Positions 43,906-51,949 of a stretch of DNA of 64,000 nucleotides are shown piece by piece. The notes under the pieces are model-generated. The model saw only the letters and a list, made by a program, of their open reading frames with translations, was not told the origin of the DNA and searched no databases. Each line of letters opens with the position of its first letter. The first letter of the stretch is position 1. Where the stretch lies: assembly GCA_963824545.1 (NCBI GenBank), contig CAWGPP010000004.1, forward strand, positions 25,341 through 89,340. The letters are read 5' to 3'. The position numbers were made by a program, and so were the translations under genes. This DNA comes from Bog-532 sp963824545 (GTDB taxonomy: Bacteria > Actinomycetota > Actinomycetes > Streptosporangiales > Streptosporangiaceae).

Positions 43906-44262
43906 ATGACGCAGTACCTGCTCGCCGTGCACAGTGTCGAGGGAGAGCCCATGCCGTCGGAGGAGGAGATGCAGCGGGCGTTCAAGGACGTGGACGCGCT
44001 CAACGCCGAGATCCAGTCGGCCGGGGTCTGGGTGTTCGCCGGCGGCCTGCAGCCGCTGTCGTCGGCAACGGTCGTCCGCGCCCAGGGCGGCGAGGTGGTC
44101 ACCACCGACGGCCCGTTCGCCGAGACCAAGGAACAGCTCGGCGGCTTCTGGATCATCGACGTTCCCGACCTGGACACGGCGCTGGGCTGGGCCCGCAAGG
44201 CGACCGTCGCCTGCGCCAACCCCGTGGAGGTACGGCCGTTCCAGGGGATTCCGGAGGCCTGA
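43906..44262 (+). CDS. DGPF/YCII-related domain protein
   Basis: 118 residues, ferredoxin-like fold of the YCII family. The signature TTDGPFAETKEQLGGFWIID gives the DGPF name. Proteins of this type are almost always next to an ECF42 sigma factor gene, as here (TTG start 3 bases downstream), and may be its regulator or target. ATG 43906 is preceded by GAAGGGAGAA. Confidence 0.92.
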   Translation: MTQYLLAVHSVEGEPMPSEEEMQRAFKDVDALNAEIQSAGVWVFAGGLQPLSSATVVRAQGGEVVTTDGPFAETKEQLGGFWIIDVPDLDTALGWARKATVACANPVEVRPFQGIPEA

Positions 44263-44265
44263 CCA

Positions 44266-45510
44266 TTGCCCGGCCCGGACGCCACGGCCGTCGAGCGTGC
44301 CTACCGGGACAGCTCCGGCCGGGCCGTGGCCACCCTGGTCCGCCTCTTCGGCGACATCGACCTCGCCGAAGAGGCGGTCCAGGAAGCATTCGCCGCCGCC
44401 GCCGAGCGGTGGCCGGTGGCGGGAGTGCCGCCCAACCCTGGCGGCTGGATCACCACCACCGCGCGGAACAAGGCCCTGGACCGGCTGCGCCGGGAGTCGT
44501 CCCGGTACGGGCGGGAGGCCCAGGCCGTGCTGCTGGCGATCCAGGCCAGCCCGTTCGAGCCGCCTCAGGAGGTGGAACCCGTGCCCGATGACCGCCTGCG
44601 GCTCATCTTCACCTGCTGTCACCCGGCGCTGGGCGCCGAGGCGCAGCTCGCACTCACCCTGCGGCTCGTGGCCGGGCTGCGGACCCCCGAGATCGCCCGC
44701 GCGTTCCTCACCCCCGAGGCGACGATCGCGCAGCGCATGGTCCGGGCCAAGCGGAAGATCCGGGACGCGAAGATCCCGTATCGCGTGCCGCGTGACGCGG
44801 AACTGACCACCCGGCTGCCGTTCGTGCTCGCCGTCGTCTACCTGGTCTTCAACGAGGGCTACACGGCCTCGGCCGGGGACGCGCTGATCCGTTCCGAACT
44901 GTGCGCCGAGGCCATCCGGCTGGCCCGGCTGCTGGCCGGGCTGATGCCGGACGAGCCGGAGGTCCGGGGGCTGCTGGCGCTGCTGCTGCTGACCGAGGCC
45001 CGCCGCCCGGCCCGCACCGCCGCCGACGGATCCCTGATCCGGCTGGCGGACCAGGACCGCGGCCGGTGGGACCGGGCCATGATCGCCGAAGGCCAGGACC
45101 TGGTGCGCGCGTGCCTGCGTCGCAACCAGCCGGGTCCCTATCAGCTGCAGGCCGCGATCAACGCGGTGCACGACGACGCGCCGGTGGCCGGGGCCACCGA
45201 CTGGCGGCAGATCCTCGCGCTGTACGACCAGCTCGCCGCGCTCACGCCGACGCCCGTGGTGGCGCTCAACCGGAGCGTCGCGGTCGCCGAGGTGCACGGC
45301 CCCGGCGCGGCGCTCGCCCTGCTCGACCGGCTGGACCTGGACGGTTACCACCTGTTCCACGCCACCAGGGCGGACCTGCTCGGGCGGCTCGGCCGTCCCG
45401 CCGACGCCGCCGCGGCGTACGACGCGGCCATCGCGCGCACCGCCAACGGGGCGGAACGGGCGTTCCTCACCCGCCAGCGCGACGCCCTGCCGGCCCCTCC
45501 GCCCCCTTAG
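44266..45510 (+). CDS. ECF42-type sigma factor with a TPR-like C-terminal extension
   Basis: 414 residues. Regions 2 and 4 lie in the first 180 residues (DIDLAEEAVQEAFAAAAERW, PNPGGWITTTARNKALDRLRR, LRLVAGLRTPEIARAFLTPEATIAQRMVRAKRKIR, in parts). The rest is the helical extension of the ECF42 group, with VYLVFNEGYTAS and repeat-like segments such as ALLDRLDLDGYHLFHATRADLLGRLGRPADAAAAY. In other actinobacteria this extension is needed for activity instead of an anti-sigma factor. Start TTG 44266 lies 8 bases after GGAGG. It forms an operon with the DGPF gene and is followed by a hairpin at 45526. Confidence 0.92.
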   Translation: MPGPDATAVERAYRDSSGRAVATLVRLFGDIDLAEEAVQEAFAAAAERWPVAGVPPNPGGWITTTARNKALDRLRRESSRYGREAQAVLLAIQASPFEPPQEVEPVPDDRLRLIFTCCHPALGAEAQLALTLRLVAGLRTPEIARAFLTPEATIAQRMVRAKRKIRDAKIPYRVPRDAELTTRLPFVLAVVYLVFNEGYTASAGDALIRSELCAEAIRLARLLAGLMPDEPEVRGLLALLLLTEARRPARTAADGSLIRLADQDRGRWDRAMIAEGQDLVRACLRRNQPGPYQLQAAINAVHDDAPVAGATDWRQILALYDQLAALTPTPVVALNRSVAVAEVHGPGAALALLDRLDLDGYHLFHATRADLLGRLGRPADAAAAYDAAIARTANGAERAFLTRQRDALPAPPPP

Positions 45511-45525
45511 CGCGCCGCCGGCGCC

Positions 45526-45574
45526 TACGGGCAGACTTTTCGCCCGGCATATACGCCCCCAAACTCTGCCCGTA
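45526..45574. terminator. Long hairpin, copy 2 of a dispersed element
   Basis: TACGGGCAGA (45526-45535) pairs with TCTGCCCGTA (45565-45574), enclosing CTTTT and CAAA that can extend the stem. It lies 15 bases after the ECF42 stop. Copy 1 at 36701 has TATGGGCAGA/TCTGCCCATA, so the third pair is T-A there and C-G here, a compensating change. The AT runs lie inside the stem rather than after it, unlike a standard intrinsic terminator. Confidence 0.65.
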
Positions 45575-45777
45575 AGTCGTGGTATCCCTGCGCAGGCGTG
45601 AAGATCCGGGGATTTCCCGGGTGGGCGGGCGGCACCGGTCATTGCCCGGGATAATTCGGCCAACGTACGATCGGGGCAGTTTTCCCCAGATTCCTGGCAA
45701 AATGGTGGGCGTCCGGGGGGTTCCGGGACGTCGCTCCAGACCTTGGTGACGTAGGCGTTTTACCAGGGAGAAGGCTG

Positions 45778-46683
45778 ATGAGCGTCGATGAACGGGCCAG
45801 CGGCATGGCGGACCCGGGCCAGGCGGGGGTTCCGCGCACGCACCTGGTGGAACTGCCCGGCCGCGGGACGACGCGGGTGTGGGACTGCGCCGGCCCGCCC
45901 GGCGCGCAGACCGTCATGCTGATCCACGGGGTGGCGGGGACGGCGGAGCTGAACTGGGCCAGGGTATTCGCGCCGCTGTCGCGTCACTTCCGGGTCGTCG
46001 CGGCCGACCTGCGCGGGCACGGTGACGGAATCCGGCTGCATTCGCGGTTCCGGCTCGAAGACTGCGCGGACGATTTCGCCGCGCTGGCCGGTGTCCTCGG
46101 CACCGGCCGGGTTACCGCCGTCGGGTATTCCATGGGCGGGATGATCGCTCAGCTGCTGTACCGGCGGCACGCCCTGCTGGTCTCCGGCCTGGTGCTGTGC
46201 TCCACCGCGTGCGGCGTCCGCGGGTCACGGGCGGAGGAACTGGCCGCCCGCGTGGTGCCGGTGATGGCCGCCGCCCTGCGGTGGAACCCGATGCTGTACC
46301 GGGTGAGCGCCGAGGCGTTCGGGACGGCGCTGCTTGGCGACATCGGCGACCCGGAGACGGCCCGGTGGGTGCGCGCGCAGTTGCGGCGGACCACGCTGGC
46401 CACCGCCGTCTCGGCGCTGCCCGCCGTCAGCGCGTTCAGCTCGCACGGCTGGATCGGCCAGGTCGACGTTCCCGCCGCGGTGGTGGTCACGACCCGGGAC
46501 ACCACGGTGCCGCCAGTGCGCCAGCTCGAGCTGGCCCGGGCGATACCGGGCGCGTCGGTCTACGAGGTGGCCGCCGGTCACGGGGCGTGCGTCAGCGCGC
46601 CGCAGTTGTTCGCCCCCGCGCTGCTCGAGGCGTGCCGCGCGGTGACATCGGAGCGCGCCAGCAAGGTGCGCGCACCCGCCTGA
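45778..46683 (+). CDS. Alpha/beta-fold hydrolase
   Basis: 301 residues. The fold is shown by VMLIHGVAGTAELNWARVFAPLS (oxyanion HG), AADLRGHGDG, the nucleophile elbow GYSMGG with Ser118, and GHGACVSAPQLF with the catalytic histidine near the C-terminus; the acid is probably the Asp in TTRDTTVPP. The substrate is unknown. ATG 45778 is preceded by GGGAGAAGG. The 267-base gap upstream holds the hairpin and no gene. Confidence 0.88.
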   Translation: MSVDERASGMADPGQAGVPRTHLVELPGRGTTRVWDCAGPPGAQTVMLIHGVAGTAELNWARVFAPLSRHFRVVAADLRGHGDGIRLHSRFRLEDCADDFAALAGVLGTGRVTAVGYSMGGMIAQLLYRRHALLVSGLVLCSTACGVRGSRAEELAARVVPVMAAALRWNPMLYRVSAEAFGTALLGDIGDPETARWVRAQLRRTTLATAVSALPAVSAFSSHGWIGQVDVPAAVVVTTRDTTVPPVRQLELARAIPGASVYEVAAGHGACVSAPQLFAPALLEACRAVTSERASKVRAPA

Positions 46684-46726
46684 GCGCCCACCCCGCGGAA
46701 GACCCCGAAACCGGCCGGGTCCTGCG

Positions 46727-47398
46727 CTAGGACGGCGCCTGCGGCGGCGTCTGGCCGGTCACGATGTACCCGGCGCCGAGCGCCACCTCACGGACGCGGA
46801 TGTCCTCGATCAGCTGCTCCAGGTGACTCCACGGCCGGCCGAACCCCTCGAAGGTCCGCACATACGGCGCGTGCATCATCCTGGCCTGCAGGTTCACGCC
46901 GACCATCCACGGCGCGGCCCACTTGCCGCCGCCCGCGGCCACCGGCGCCCCCGGGCGGAGCGTGCCCATGACGTTCCGCAGCGCGTCCGGGGACTGCAGG
47001 ATGTCGTGGACGGCGCAGAACAGGGCGGCATCCGCGGTGACCCCGACCTCGGCCTCCTCGGCGGGCGACTGCACGACCGTGACGTTGCGCCAGCCCTCGG
47101 CCGCGATATGCTCCCGCGCCACCGCCGCCATCTCCGGTGAGGCCTCAATGCCGACCACGCTGCCCTGCGGGCCGACCTTGTCCCTGAGCAAGCCGGCGCA
47201 CAGCCCCGTCCCGGATCCCACGTCGAGGACCACCTGCCCGGGGCGGACCGGGAGCGCCTCGACGACCGCCTGGCGGTAGCGCCGGAACGCGCCCGTCTGC
47301 CGATCATAGGAACGGGCATGCTCGCGGTAGGCCGGCTGCCGCCCGGCCGGCCGGGCCGCCGGATGCGCGGCGGCGACAGGAGTAGATGGTGTGCTCAT
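46727..47398 (-). CDS. Class I SAM-dependent methyltransferase
   Basis: 223 residues. The SAM motif I VVLDVGSGTGLCAGLL (about residues 56-71) and acidic loop VVGIEASPEM are clear, with a motif near TADAALFCAVHDIL. Substrate unknown. The start is the ATG at 47398 in MSTPSTPVAAAHP. It is convergent with the hydrolase gene and separate from the ligAB genes by about 140 bases that contain no gene. Confidence 0.85.
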   Translation of the reverse strand: MSTPSTPVAAAHPAARPAGRQPAYREHARSYDRQTGAFRRYRQAVVEALPVRPGQVVLDVGSGTGLCAGLLRDKVGPQGSVVGIEASPEMAAVAREHIAAEGWRNVTVVQSPAEEAEVGVTADAALFCAVHDILQSPDALRNVMGTLRPGAPVAAGGGKWAAPWMVGVNLQARMMHAPYVRTFEGFGRPWSHLEQLIEDIRVREVALGAGYIVTGQTPPQAPS

Positions 47399-47539
47399 GG
47401 CTTTCTCCCCGCCTTCGGTGCGGCGACACGCCTAACATTTTCCGGCGCGTCCTTCGTAACCACGCCTCAACGTACCTGGGACCTCGCAGTTACTACGTCA
47501 ACGGCGTGTGAACTTTGTCATGCCCGCCCGCGGCCCCGG

Positions 47540-47902
47540 TCAGGTGGCGATGTCGGGGTACGGGAGGTTGAAGTGGGACAGCCGGGCGGCGTAGTCGCGC
47601 TGCATGCCTAGCGGTTCGGGGTGGTCGCGCTCGAACATCGCGATCCACAGCGTCAGGGTCAGGAACGGGTGCGCGCCCAGCTGGAACAGCGCCACGTGGT
47701 CGTGCGCGGACAGCGCGTCCCGTTCCTCCTCGGTGAACGACAGCCAGGTGGACGCCTCGCCGGCGATGCAGTTGAGGATCTGGTTCGCCTTCTCCGCCTC
47801 CCACCACGCGACCGTGCCCGCGGGGTCGGAGCGGTACCGCTCGACCAGCTCCGGGTCGCGGTCGATGGTGAACAGGAACTTGTCGACCAGGTACTTGCTC
47901 AT
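47540..47902 (-). CDS. ligA: Extradiol dioxygenase small subunit (LigA-like)
   Basis: 120-residue helical subunit resembling the alpha subunit of protocatechuate 4,5-dioxygenase. Family features are KYLVDKFLFTIDRDPELVERYRSDP, and LGAHPFLTLTLWIAMFERDHPEP. It caps the active site of LigB in the LigAB enzyme. Its ATG (A at 47902) overlaps the ligB stop as ATGA, so the two subunits are coupled. Aromatic substrate identity (protocatechuate, gallate or related) cannot be read from the sequence. Confidence 0.85.
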   Translation of the reverse strand: MSKYLVDKFLFTIDRDPELVERYRSDPAGTVAWWEAEKANQILNCIAGEASTWLSFTEEERDALSAHDHVALFQLGAHPFLTLTLWIAMFERDHPEPLGMQRDYAARLSHFNLPYPDIAT

Positions 47903-48759
47903 CGGCCCGCCCCGTTCGGGTACCAGGTGAAGTAGGCCTCCATGGTGTGGAACAGGTCCAGGCTGTCCACGTAGTCGGCCTTGCTGTAGCCGGCCGCGCC
48001 CATCATCAGCATGAAGTCCATGAAGCCGTGCGTGGCGTTGCCCGGCGCGTGCAGGCTGTCCAGCGTGACGCCGGCCAGGCAGCCGTCGATGTCGCCGTCC
48101 GCGATCCAGCGCACGGCGCGGGCGTCGAACTCCGGATCGGGCCCGTGCTCGCCGAACTGCCGCGGCCCGCCCAGCTCCAGCGACAGGTGGCCGGTCCCGA
48201 TGAGGGCCACCCGCAGCTCGCTGGGCCAGGCGTCGATGATGTCGCGCAGCGCCCGGCCGAGCGCGACGAACCGTTCGGGCTGGGGCAGCGGCGGCGCGAA
48301 GATGTTGGTGTACACCGGCACCACCGGCAGGTCGTTGCCCGGGCGGACCGTGAAGATCGGGCAGGTGATCGAGTGGTCCACCCGCAGCTCGTTGGAGAAC
48401 GCCAGGTCGAAGCCGGCGTCGATGCCCGCCCGCAGAATGTGCGCGGACAGCTCCTCGTGCCCGTGCAGCAGCAGCCGGGGCAGGCCGAACTCGCGTTCCT
48501 CGTTGTAGTAGTTGGCGTCGTAGAACGGCGCCTTGCCCACCAGGAACTGCGGCATGTTGTCCAGCCAGAGCTGGTGGAAATGGTCCGAACCCACCATCAC
48601 CAGCACGTCGGGCCGGGCCCGGGTCAGCGTCTCCCGGTACGCCTCGACCTTGCGCACCCACTCGGCGGCGAACGGCGGCGCCTGCTCCGGCGGGAGCTTG
48701 CTCGTCGCGTAAAAGAACGGGTGATGCGTGGTGGCCAGGATCGCGACCAGTTCCGCCAT
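47899..48759 (-). CDS. ligB: Extradiol ring-cleavage dioxygenase catalytic subunit (LigB-like)
   Basis: 286-residue catalytic subunit of the class III (LigB-type) extradiol dioxygenases, which open catecholic rings with Fe(II) and O2. The iron-site histidines probably include those in LATTHHPFF near the N-terminus and SDHFHQLW near residue 75, and VALIGTGHLSLELGG is a family block. The start is ATG 48759 with AAGGAGAAATGG just upstream; the frame is open 13 codons further. It forms the first gene of ligBA, divergent from iclR. Confidence 0.87.
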   Translation of the reverse strand: MAELVAILATTHHPFFYATSKLPPEQAPPFAAEWVRKVEAYRETLTRARPDVLVMVGSDHFHQLWLDNMPQFLVGKAPFYDANYYNEEREFGLPRLLLHGHEELSAHILRAGIDAGFDLAFSNELRVDHSITCPIFTVRPGNDLPVVPVYTNIFAPPLPQPERFVALGRALRDIIDAWPSELRVALIGTGHLSLELGGPRQFGEHGPDPEFDARAVRWIADGDIDGCLAGVTLDSLHAPGNATHGFMDFMLMMGAAGYSKADYVDSLDLFHTMEAYFTWYPNGAGR

Positions 48760-48833
48760 GAGCCATTTCTCCTTGCCGGGGCCCGGGGGACAATGCACCC
48801 CGGGTGCTCTGGGAGGCAGCGCCCCACAAGCGT

Positions 48834-48853
48834 ACAGTTGTCCGTCTAACGGC
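48834..48853. promoter_or_regulatory. Candidate IclR-type operator, copy A (ligB-iclR intergenic)
   Basis: ACAGTTGTCCGTCTAACGGC between the divergent ligB and iclR genes matches 16 of 20 positions of a sequence upstream of the CoA-transferase gene (49783-49802). It contains the inverted repeat CCGTCTAACGG, and a minus-strand -10-like TACGCT (48834-48829) touches it. A position between regulator and target is typical of IclR-family sites. Confidence 0.5.
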
Positions 48854-48919
48854 GGCTAGGGGCGCGGGAGACCCGGGGCCTACGCTAGGGCACACACAGC
48901 CGGAACGCGGGAGGTGCGC

Positions 48920-49798
48920 ATGGCCGGACGCGGCACCGGGCCCGATTTCGTCGAGGCCCTGGCGCGGGGCCTGGACGTCCTGGCCTGCTTCGACGAGCGC
49001 CGCCCGCGGATGAGCCTGACCGAGATCGCCGTGGCCACCGGCCTGGCCCGGCCCACCGCCCGCCGCCTGCTGCTCACCCTGGCCGAGCTGGGTTTTGTCC
49101 GGCTGGAGGAGGGCGCCTTCACCCTCACGCCGAAGGTCCTGCGCCTGGGCATGGCGTACGTCGGCTCACTCGGCCTGTGGGATGTGGCCCGCCCGCACCT
49201 GGAGGACCTCGTCGGCCAGACCGGGGAGTCCTCGTCGATGGCCCAGCTCGACGGGGCCAACATCGTCTACGTGGCCCGGGTCTCGGTTCCGAAGATCATC
49301 ACGCTCCGGGTGGTCATCGGCACCCGGTTCCCCGCGCTGCAGACGTCCCAGGGCAAGGTCCTGCTGGCCGCGCTGGACGCGGCGGCCCTCACCACGACGC
49401 TGGCCGAGCCCAGCCGTTCCGGCCTGCCCGCCGCAGCGCCCCGCGACCGGGCCGGCGTCGAGGACGAGCTGCGCACGATCCGGGCGCGCGGCTGGGCGCT
49501 CGCCGACGAGGAGCTGGCGCCCGGGATCCGCTCGGTGGCGGTGCCGGTGCGCGACGGCGACGGCGAGGTGCGGGCCGCGATGAACGTGACCGTGCACGCC
49601 GCCGAGACGAGCGTCGCCACGCTGGTCAACGAGCACCTGCCGCGGCTGATCCGCGCGGCGGGGGAGATCTCGGCGGACTGGGCGCTGTGGCAGTCCCGGC
49701 CGCACGCCGAGGTCCCCGGCCCGGGCCGGGCGCCCGGCACCGGGAAGTTGACACCGGACGCGCGGGACAGGCAGATTGGCGGACAAGTGTCCGTATAG
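48920..49798 (+). CDS. IclR-family transcriptional regulator
   Basis: 292 residues. The winged helix covers about residues 1-75 (ALARGLDVLACFD, MSLTEIAVATGLARPTARRLLLTLAELGFV) and the effector-binding domain has HLEDLVGQTGESSSMAQLDG, SQGKVLLAALD and AAMNVTVHA, as in PcaR/PobR-type aromatic-acid regulators. ATG 48920 is preceded by GGGAGG at 48909-48914; upstream TACGCT (48881-48886) may be its -10. It lies between divergent ligBA and the CoA-transferase/lyase pair and probably controls both. Confidence 0.92.
   Translation: MAGRGTGPDFVEALARGLDVLACFDERRPRMSLTEIAVATGLARPTARRLLLTLAELGFVRLEEGAFTLTPKVLRLGMAYVGSLGLWDVARPHLEDLVGQTGESSSMAQLDGANIVYVARVSVPKIITLRVVIGTRFPALQTSQGKVLLAALDAAALTTTLAEPSRSGLPAAAPRDRAGVEDELRTIRARGWALADEELAPGIRSVAVPVRDGDGEVRAAMNVTVHAAETSVATLVNEHLPRLIRAAGEISADWALWQSRPHAEVPGPGRAPGTGKLTPDARDRQIGGQVSV
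49748..49776 (+). promoter_or_regulatory. Probable promoter of the CoA-transferase/lyase pair inside iclR
   Basis: A consensus -35 TTGACA (49748-49753) is followed after 17 bases by GCAGAT (49771-49776). It is inside the last codons of iclR and 80 bases upstream of the CoA-transferase start. Confidence 0.45.
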
Positions 49799-49802
49799 CG
49801 GC
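49783..49802. promoter_or_regulatory. Candidate IclR-type operator, copy B (upstream of the CoA-transferase gene)
   Basis: ACAAGTGTCCGTATAGCGGC overlaps the iclR stop region and sits just downstream of the probable promoter. CGGACAAGTGTCCG (49780-49793) is itself a palindrome with a 2-base centre. It matches copy A at 48834-48853 in 16 of 20 positions. Confidence 0.5.
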
Positions 49803-49856
49803 ACGCCGGTGCAGTGGCAGGACGCGGCGACAGGACGCAGCAGCGGGAGGAAGCAC

Positions 49857-51053
49857 GTGCCCGACGAACCCAGCACCCCGGCCCCGGAAGGCCCGGCGGC
49901 CCGCCGGAACCAGGGACCGCTGTCCGGCATCGTGGTCGCCGACTTTTCCCGGATCCTGGCCGGCCCGTACGCCACCATGATGCTCGGCGACCTCGGGGCC
50001 GACATCATCAAGGTCGAGAGCCCGGCCGGGGACGACACCCGCCAGTGGGTACCGCCCCGCCGCGGCGACAACGGCACGTACTACCTGGCCGTCAACCGTA
50101 ACAAGCGGTCGATCGCCCTCGACCTGGCCGACGAGCGGGATCAGGCCGTGGCGCACGCGCTGGCGCAGCGCGCGGACGTCTTCATCCAGAACTTCCGTCC
50201 CGGCGGCCTGGCCCGCTTCGGCCTGGATTACGAGGCGGTCGCGCGCGGCAATCCCGGCATCATCTACTGCTCGATCAGCGGATTCGGCGCGGGCCAGGGC
50301 GCGGCGCTGCCCGGCTACGACCTGCTGGTGCAGGGCATGTCCGGGCTGATGAGCCTGACCGGGGCGCCGGACACCCCGCCGTTCCGGTCCGGCATCTCCG
50401 TCTTCGACGTGTTCACCGGGCTGCACTCGGCGGTCGGCATCCTGGCCGCGCTGCACCACCGGGACGTCACCGGCGAGGGCCAGCACGTCGAGACGAACCT
50501 GCTGTCCACGGCGCTGTCGGCGATGGCGAACCAGACCTCGGCGTACGTGGCGGGGGGCGTGGTGCCGCACCGGATGGGCAATTCACACCTCAGCCTGTTC
50601 CCGTACGAGCCGCTCGCCACCGGGGACGGGGACCTCATTATCGCGGCCGGCAACGATCGCCAGTTCCGCAAGCTCGCCACCGCTCTCGGTGCGCCGGAAC
50701 TGGCCGACGACGAGCGTTTTCGCAGCGTGGGCAGCCGCAACGACAACCGCGGCGAACTGCGGCCGCTGCTGCTGGAACGACTGGCCACCAAGCCCGCCCA
50801 GGAGTGGTTCGGGATCCTTACCGAGCTGGGCATCCCGTGCGGGCCGATCAACGACGTCCGCGGCGGCGTCGAGCTGGCCGAGAGCCTCGGGCTGGAGCCG
50901 GTGGTCATGGCCGGCGGCGTGCCGACCGTGCGCAACCCGATCCGGATGTCCGCGACGCCCCCGCGGCACGAACTGCCCCCGCCGGCGCTGGACGCCGACG
51001 GCGGCGCCATCCGCGCCTGGCTCGGCTTCGCACCGGGGAAGGACCCACGATGA
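49857..51053 (+). CDS. CaiB/BaiF (family III) CoA-transferase
   Basis: 398 residues. Family features: VVADFSRILAGPYATMMLGDLGADIIKVESP at the N-terminus, NRNKRSIALDL, DVFIQNFRPGGLARFGLDYE and SGFGAGQG, with the probable catalytic Asp in SVFDVFTG (about residue 178). Such enzymes move CoA between carboxylic acids, often activating a substrate for a following lyase. GTG 49857 is preceded by GGGAGGA; the open frame extends upstream without a better site. The stop overlaps the lyase ATG as ATGA. Confidence 0.9.
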   Translation: MPDEPSTPAPEGPAARRNQGPLSGIVVADFSRILAGPYATMMLGDLGADIIKVESPAGDDTRQWVPPRRGDNGTYYLAVNRNKRSIALDLADERDQAVAHALAQRADVFIQNFRPGGLARFGLDYEAVARGNPGIIYCSISGFGAGQGAALPGYDLLVQGMSGLMSLTGAPDTPPFRSGISVFDVFTGLHSAVGILAALHHRDVTGEGQHVETNLLSTALSAMANQTSAYVAGGVVPHRMGNSHLSLFPYEPLATGDGDLIIAAGNDRQFRKLATALGAPELADDERFRSVGSRNDNRGELRPLLLERLATKPAQEWFGILTELGIPCGPINDVRGGVELAESLGLEPVVMAGGVPTVRNPIRMSATPPRHELPPPALDADGGAIRAWLGFAPGKDPR

Positions 51054-51868
51054 GCATTGACCAGCCCGTCCCCTCCTTCCCGACCTCGCTCGGCACCTCC
51101 GAGGGCACGTCGATCACCCTGCTCGGCCAGGATCTGGCCACCGACCTGATGGGCCACGTCAGCTTCGGCGAGCTCGCTTACTGGCTGATCACCCTGCGCC
51201 GCCCCACCCCGCAGCAGGCCCGGCTGTTCGAGGCGGTCCTGCTCGGCCTGGCCGACCACGGCTTCACGCCGACCGCGATCGCGGCGCGGCTGACCTACCT
51301 GAGCGCGCCGGACGCGATCCAGGGTGCGCTAGCGGCCGGGATCCTGGGCGGCGGCGCCCGTTTCCTCGGCGTCACCGAGGACACCGGCCGCTTCCTGGCC
51401 GGCATCCTCGAGACCACGAACCCGCGGCCCGCGGACGAGGCCGGCTGGGACGCCCTCGCGCGGCGGGCGCTGGCTGATCGCGCGGCCGCGGGCCAGTTCG
51501 TGCCCGGCCTGGGCCACCCGGTGCACAAGGATGGCGACCCGCGCACGCCGCGGATCATCGGCATCGCCCGCGAGGAGGGCCTGTACGGGCCGCACCTGGC
51601 CCTGTTCGAGGCCATCGGCCGCGTGCACCCGGAGGTCCTCGGCAAGCGCCTGCCGCTCAACGGCGCCGGCGTCAGCGGCGCGGCCCTGGCCGATCTGGGC
51701 CTGCCGCTGGAACTGCTCCGCGGCGTGGTGCTGCTGGCGCGGTGCGCCGGGCTGCTCGGGCACATCGCCGAGGAAATCCGCCGGCCGGTCGCCAACTCGA
51801 TCTACCTGACCGTGGATCGTAACGCTGTGTACATTCCACCGAACGGGACGGGGACGTCCGGTACCTGA
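51050..51868 (+). CDS. Citryl-CoA lyase-like protein (citrate synthase fold)
   Basis: 272 residues corresponding to a citrate-synthase large domain without the usual N-terminal region. FVPGLGHPVHKDGDPRTPRI is the citrate synthase histidine motif (GHPVYKDGDPR in many members), with VSGAALADLGLPLELLRG and GLLGHIAEEIRRPVANSIY further on. Proteins like this are often called citryl-CoA lyases and cleave 3-hydroxy acyl-CoA compounds into a CoA ester and an oxoacid. It is coupled to the CoA-transferase, so the two probably act in sequence on one hydroxy-polycarboxylic acid. Confidence 0.85.
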   Translation: MSIDQPVPSFPTSLGTSEGTSITLLGQDLATDLMGHVSFGELAYWLITLRRPTPQQARLFEAVLLGLADHGFTPTAIAARLTYLSAPDAIQGALAAGILGGGARFLGVTEDTGRFLAGILETTNPRPADEAGWDALARRALADRAAAGQFVPGLGHPVHKDGDPRTPRIIGIAREEGLYGPHLALFEAIGRVHPEVLGKRLPLNGAGVSGAALADLGLPLELLRGVVLLARCAGLLGHIAEEIRRPVANSIYLTVDRNAVYIPPNGTGTSGT

Positions 51869-51937
51869 ACCGCGCGGCCGGCCGGATGAGCGGCCGGGAA
51901 CGCCCGCATTTGTCAGGTTTCAGGAGCGGTTTCGCCG

Positions 51938-51943
51938 TACTGT
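51938..51943 (+). promoter_or_regulatory. -10 hexamer TACTGT for a leaderless oxidoreductase gene
   Basis: TACTGT is exactly 6 bases before ATG 51950 and no ribosome site precedes the ATG. TTGTCA at 51910-51915 is too far upstream for a normal -35 spacing. Confidence 0.5.
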
Positions 51944-51949
51944 GATCGC

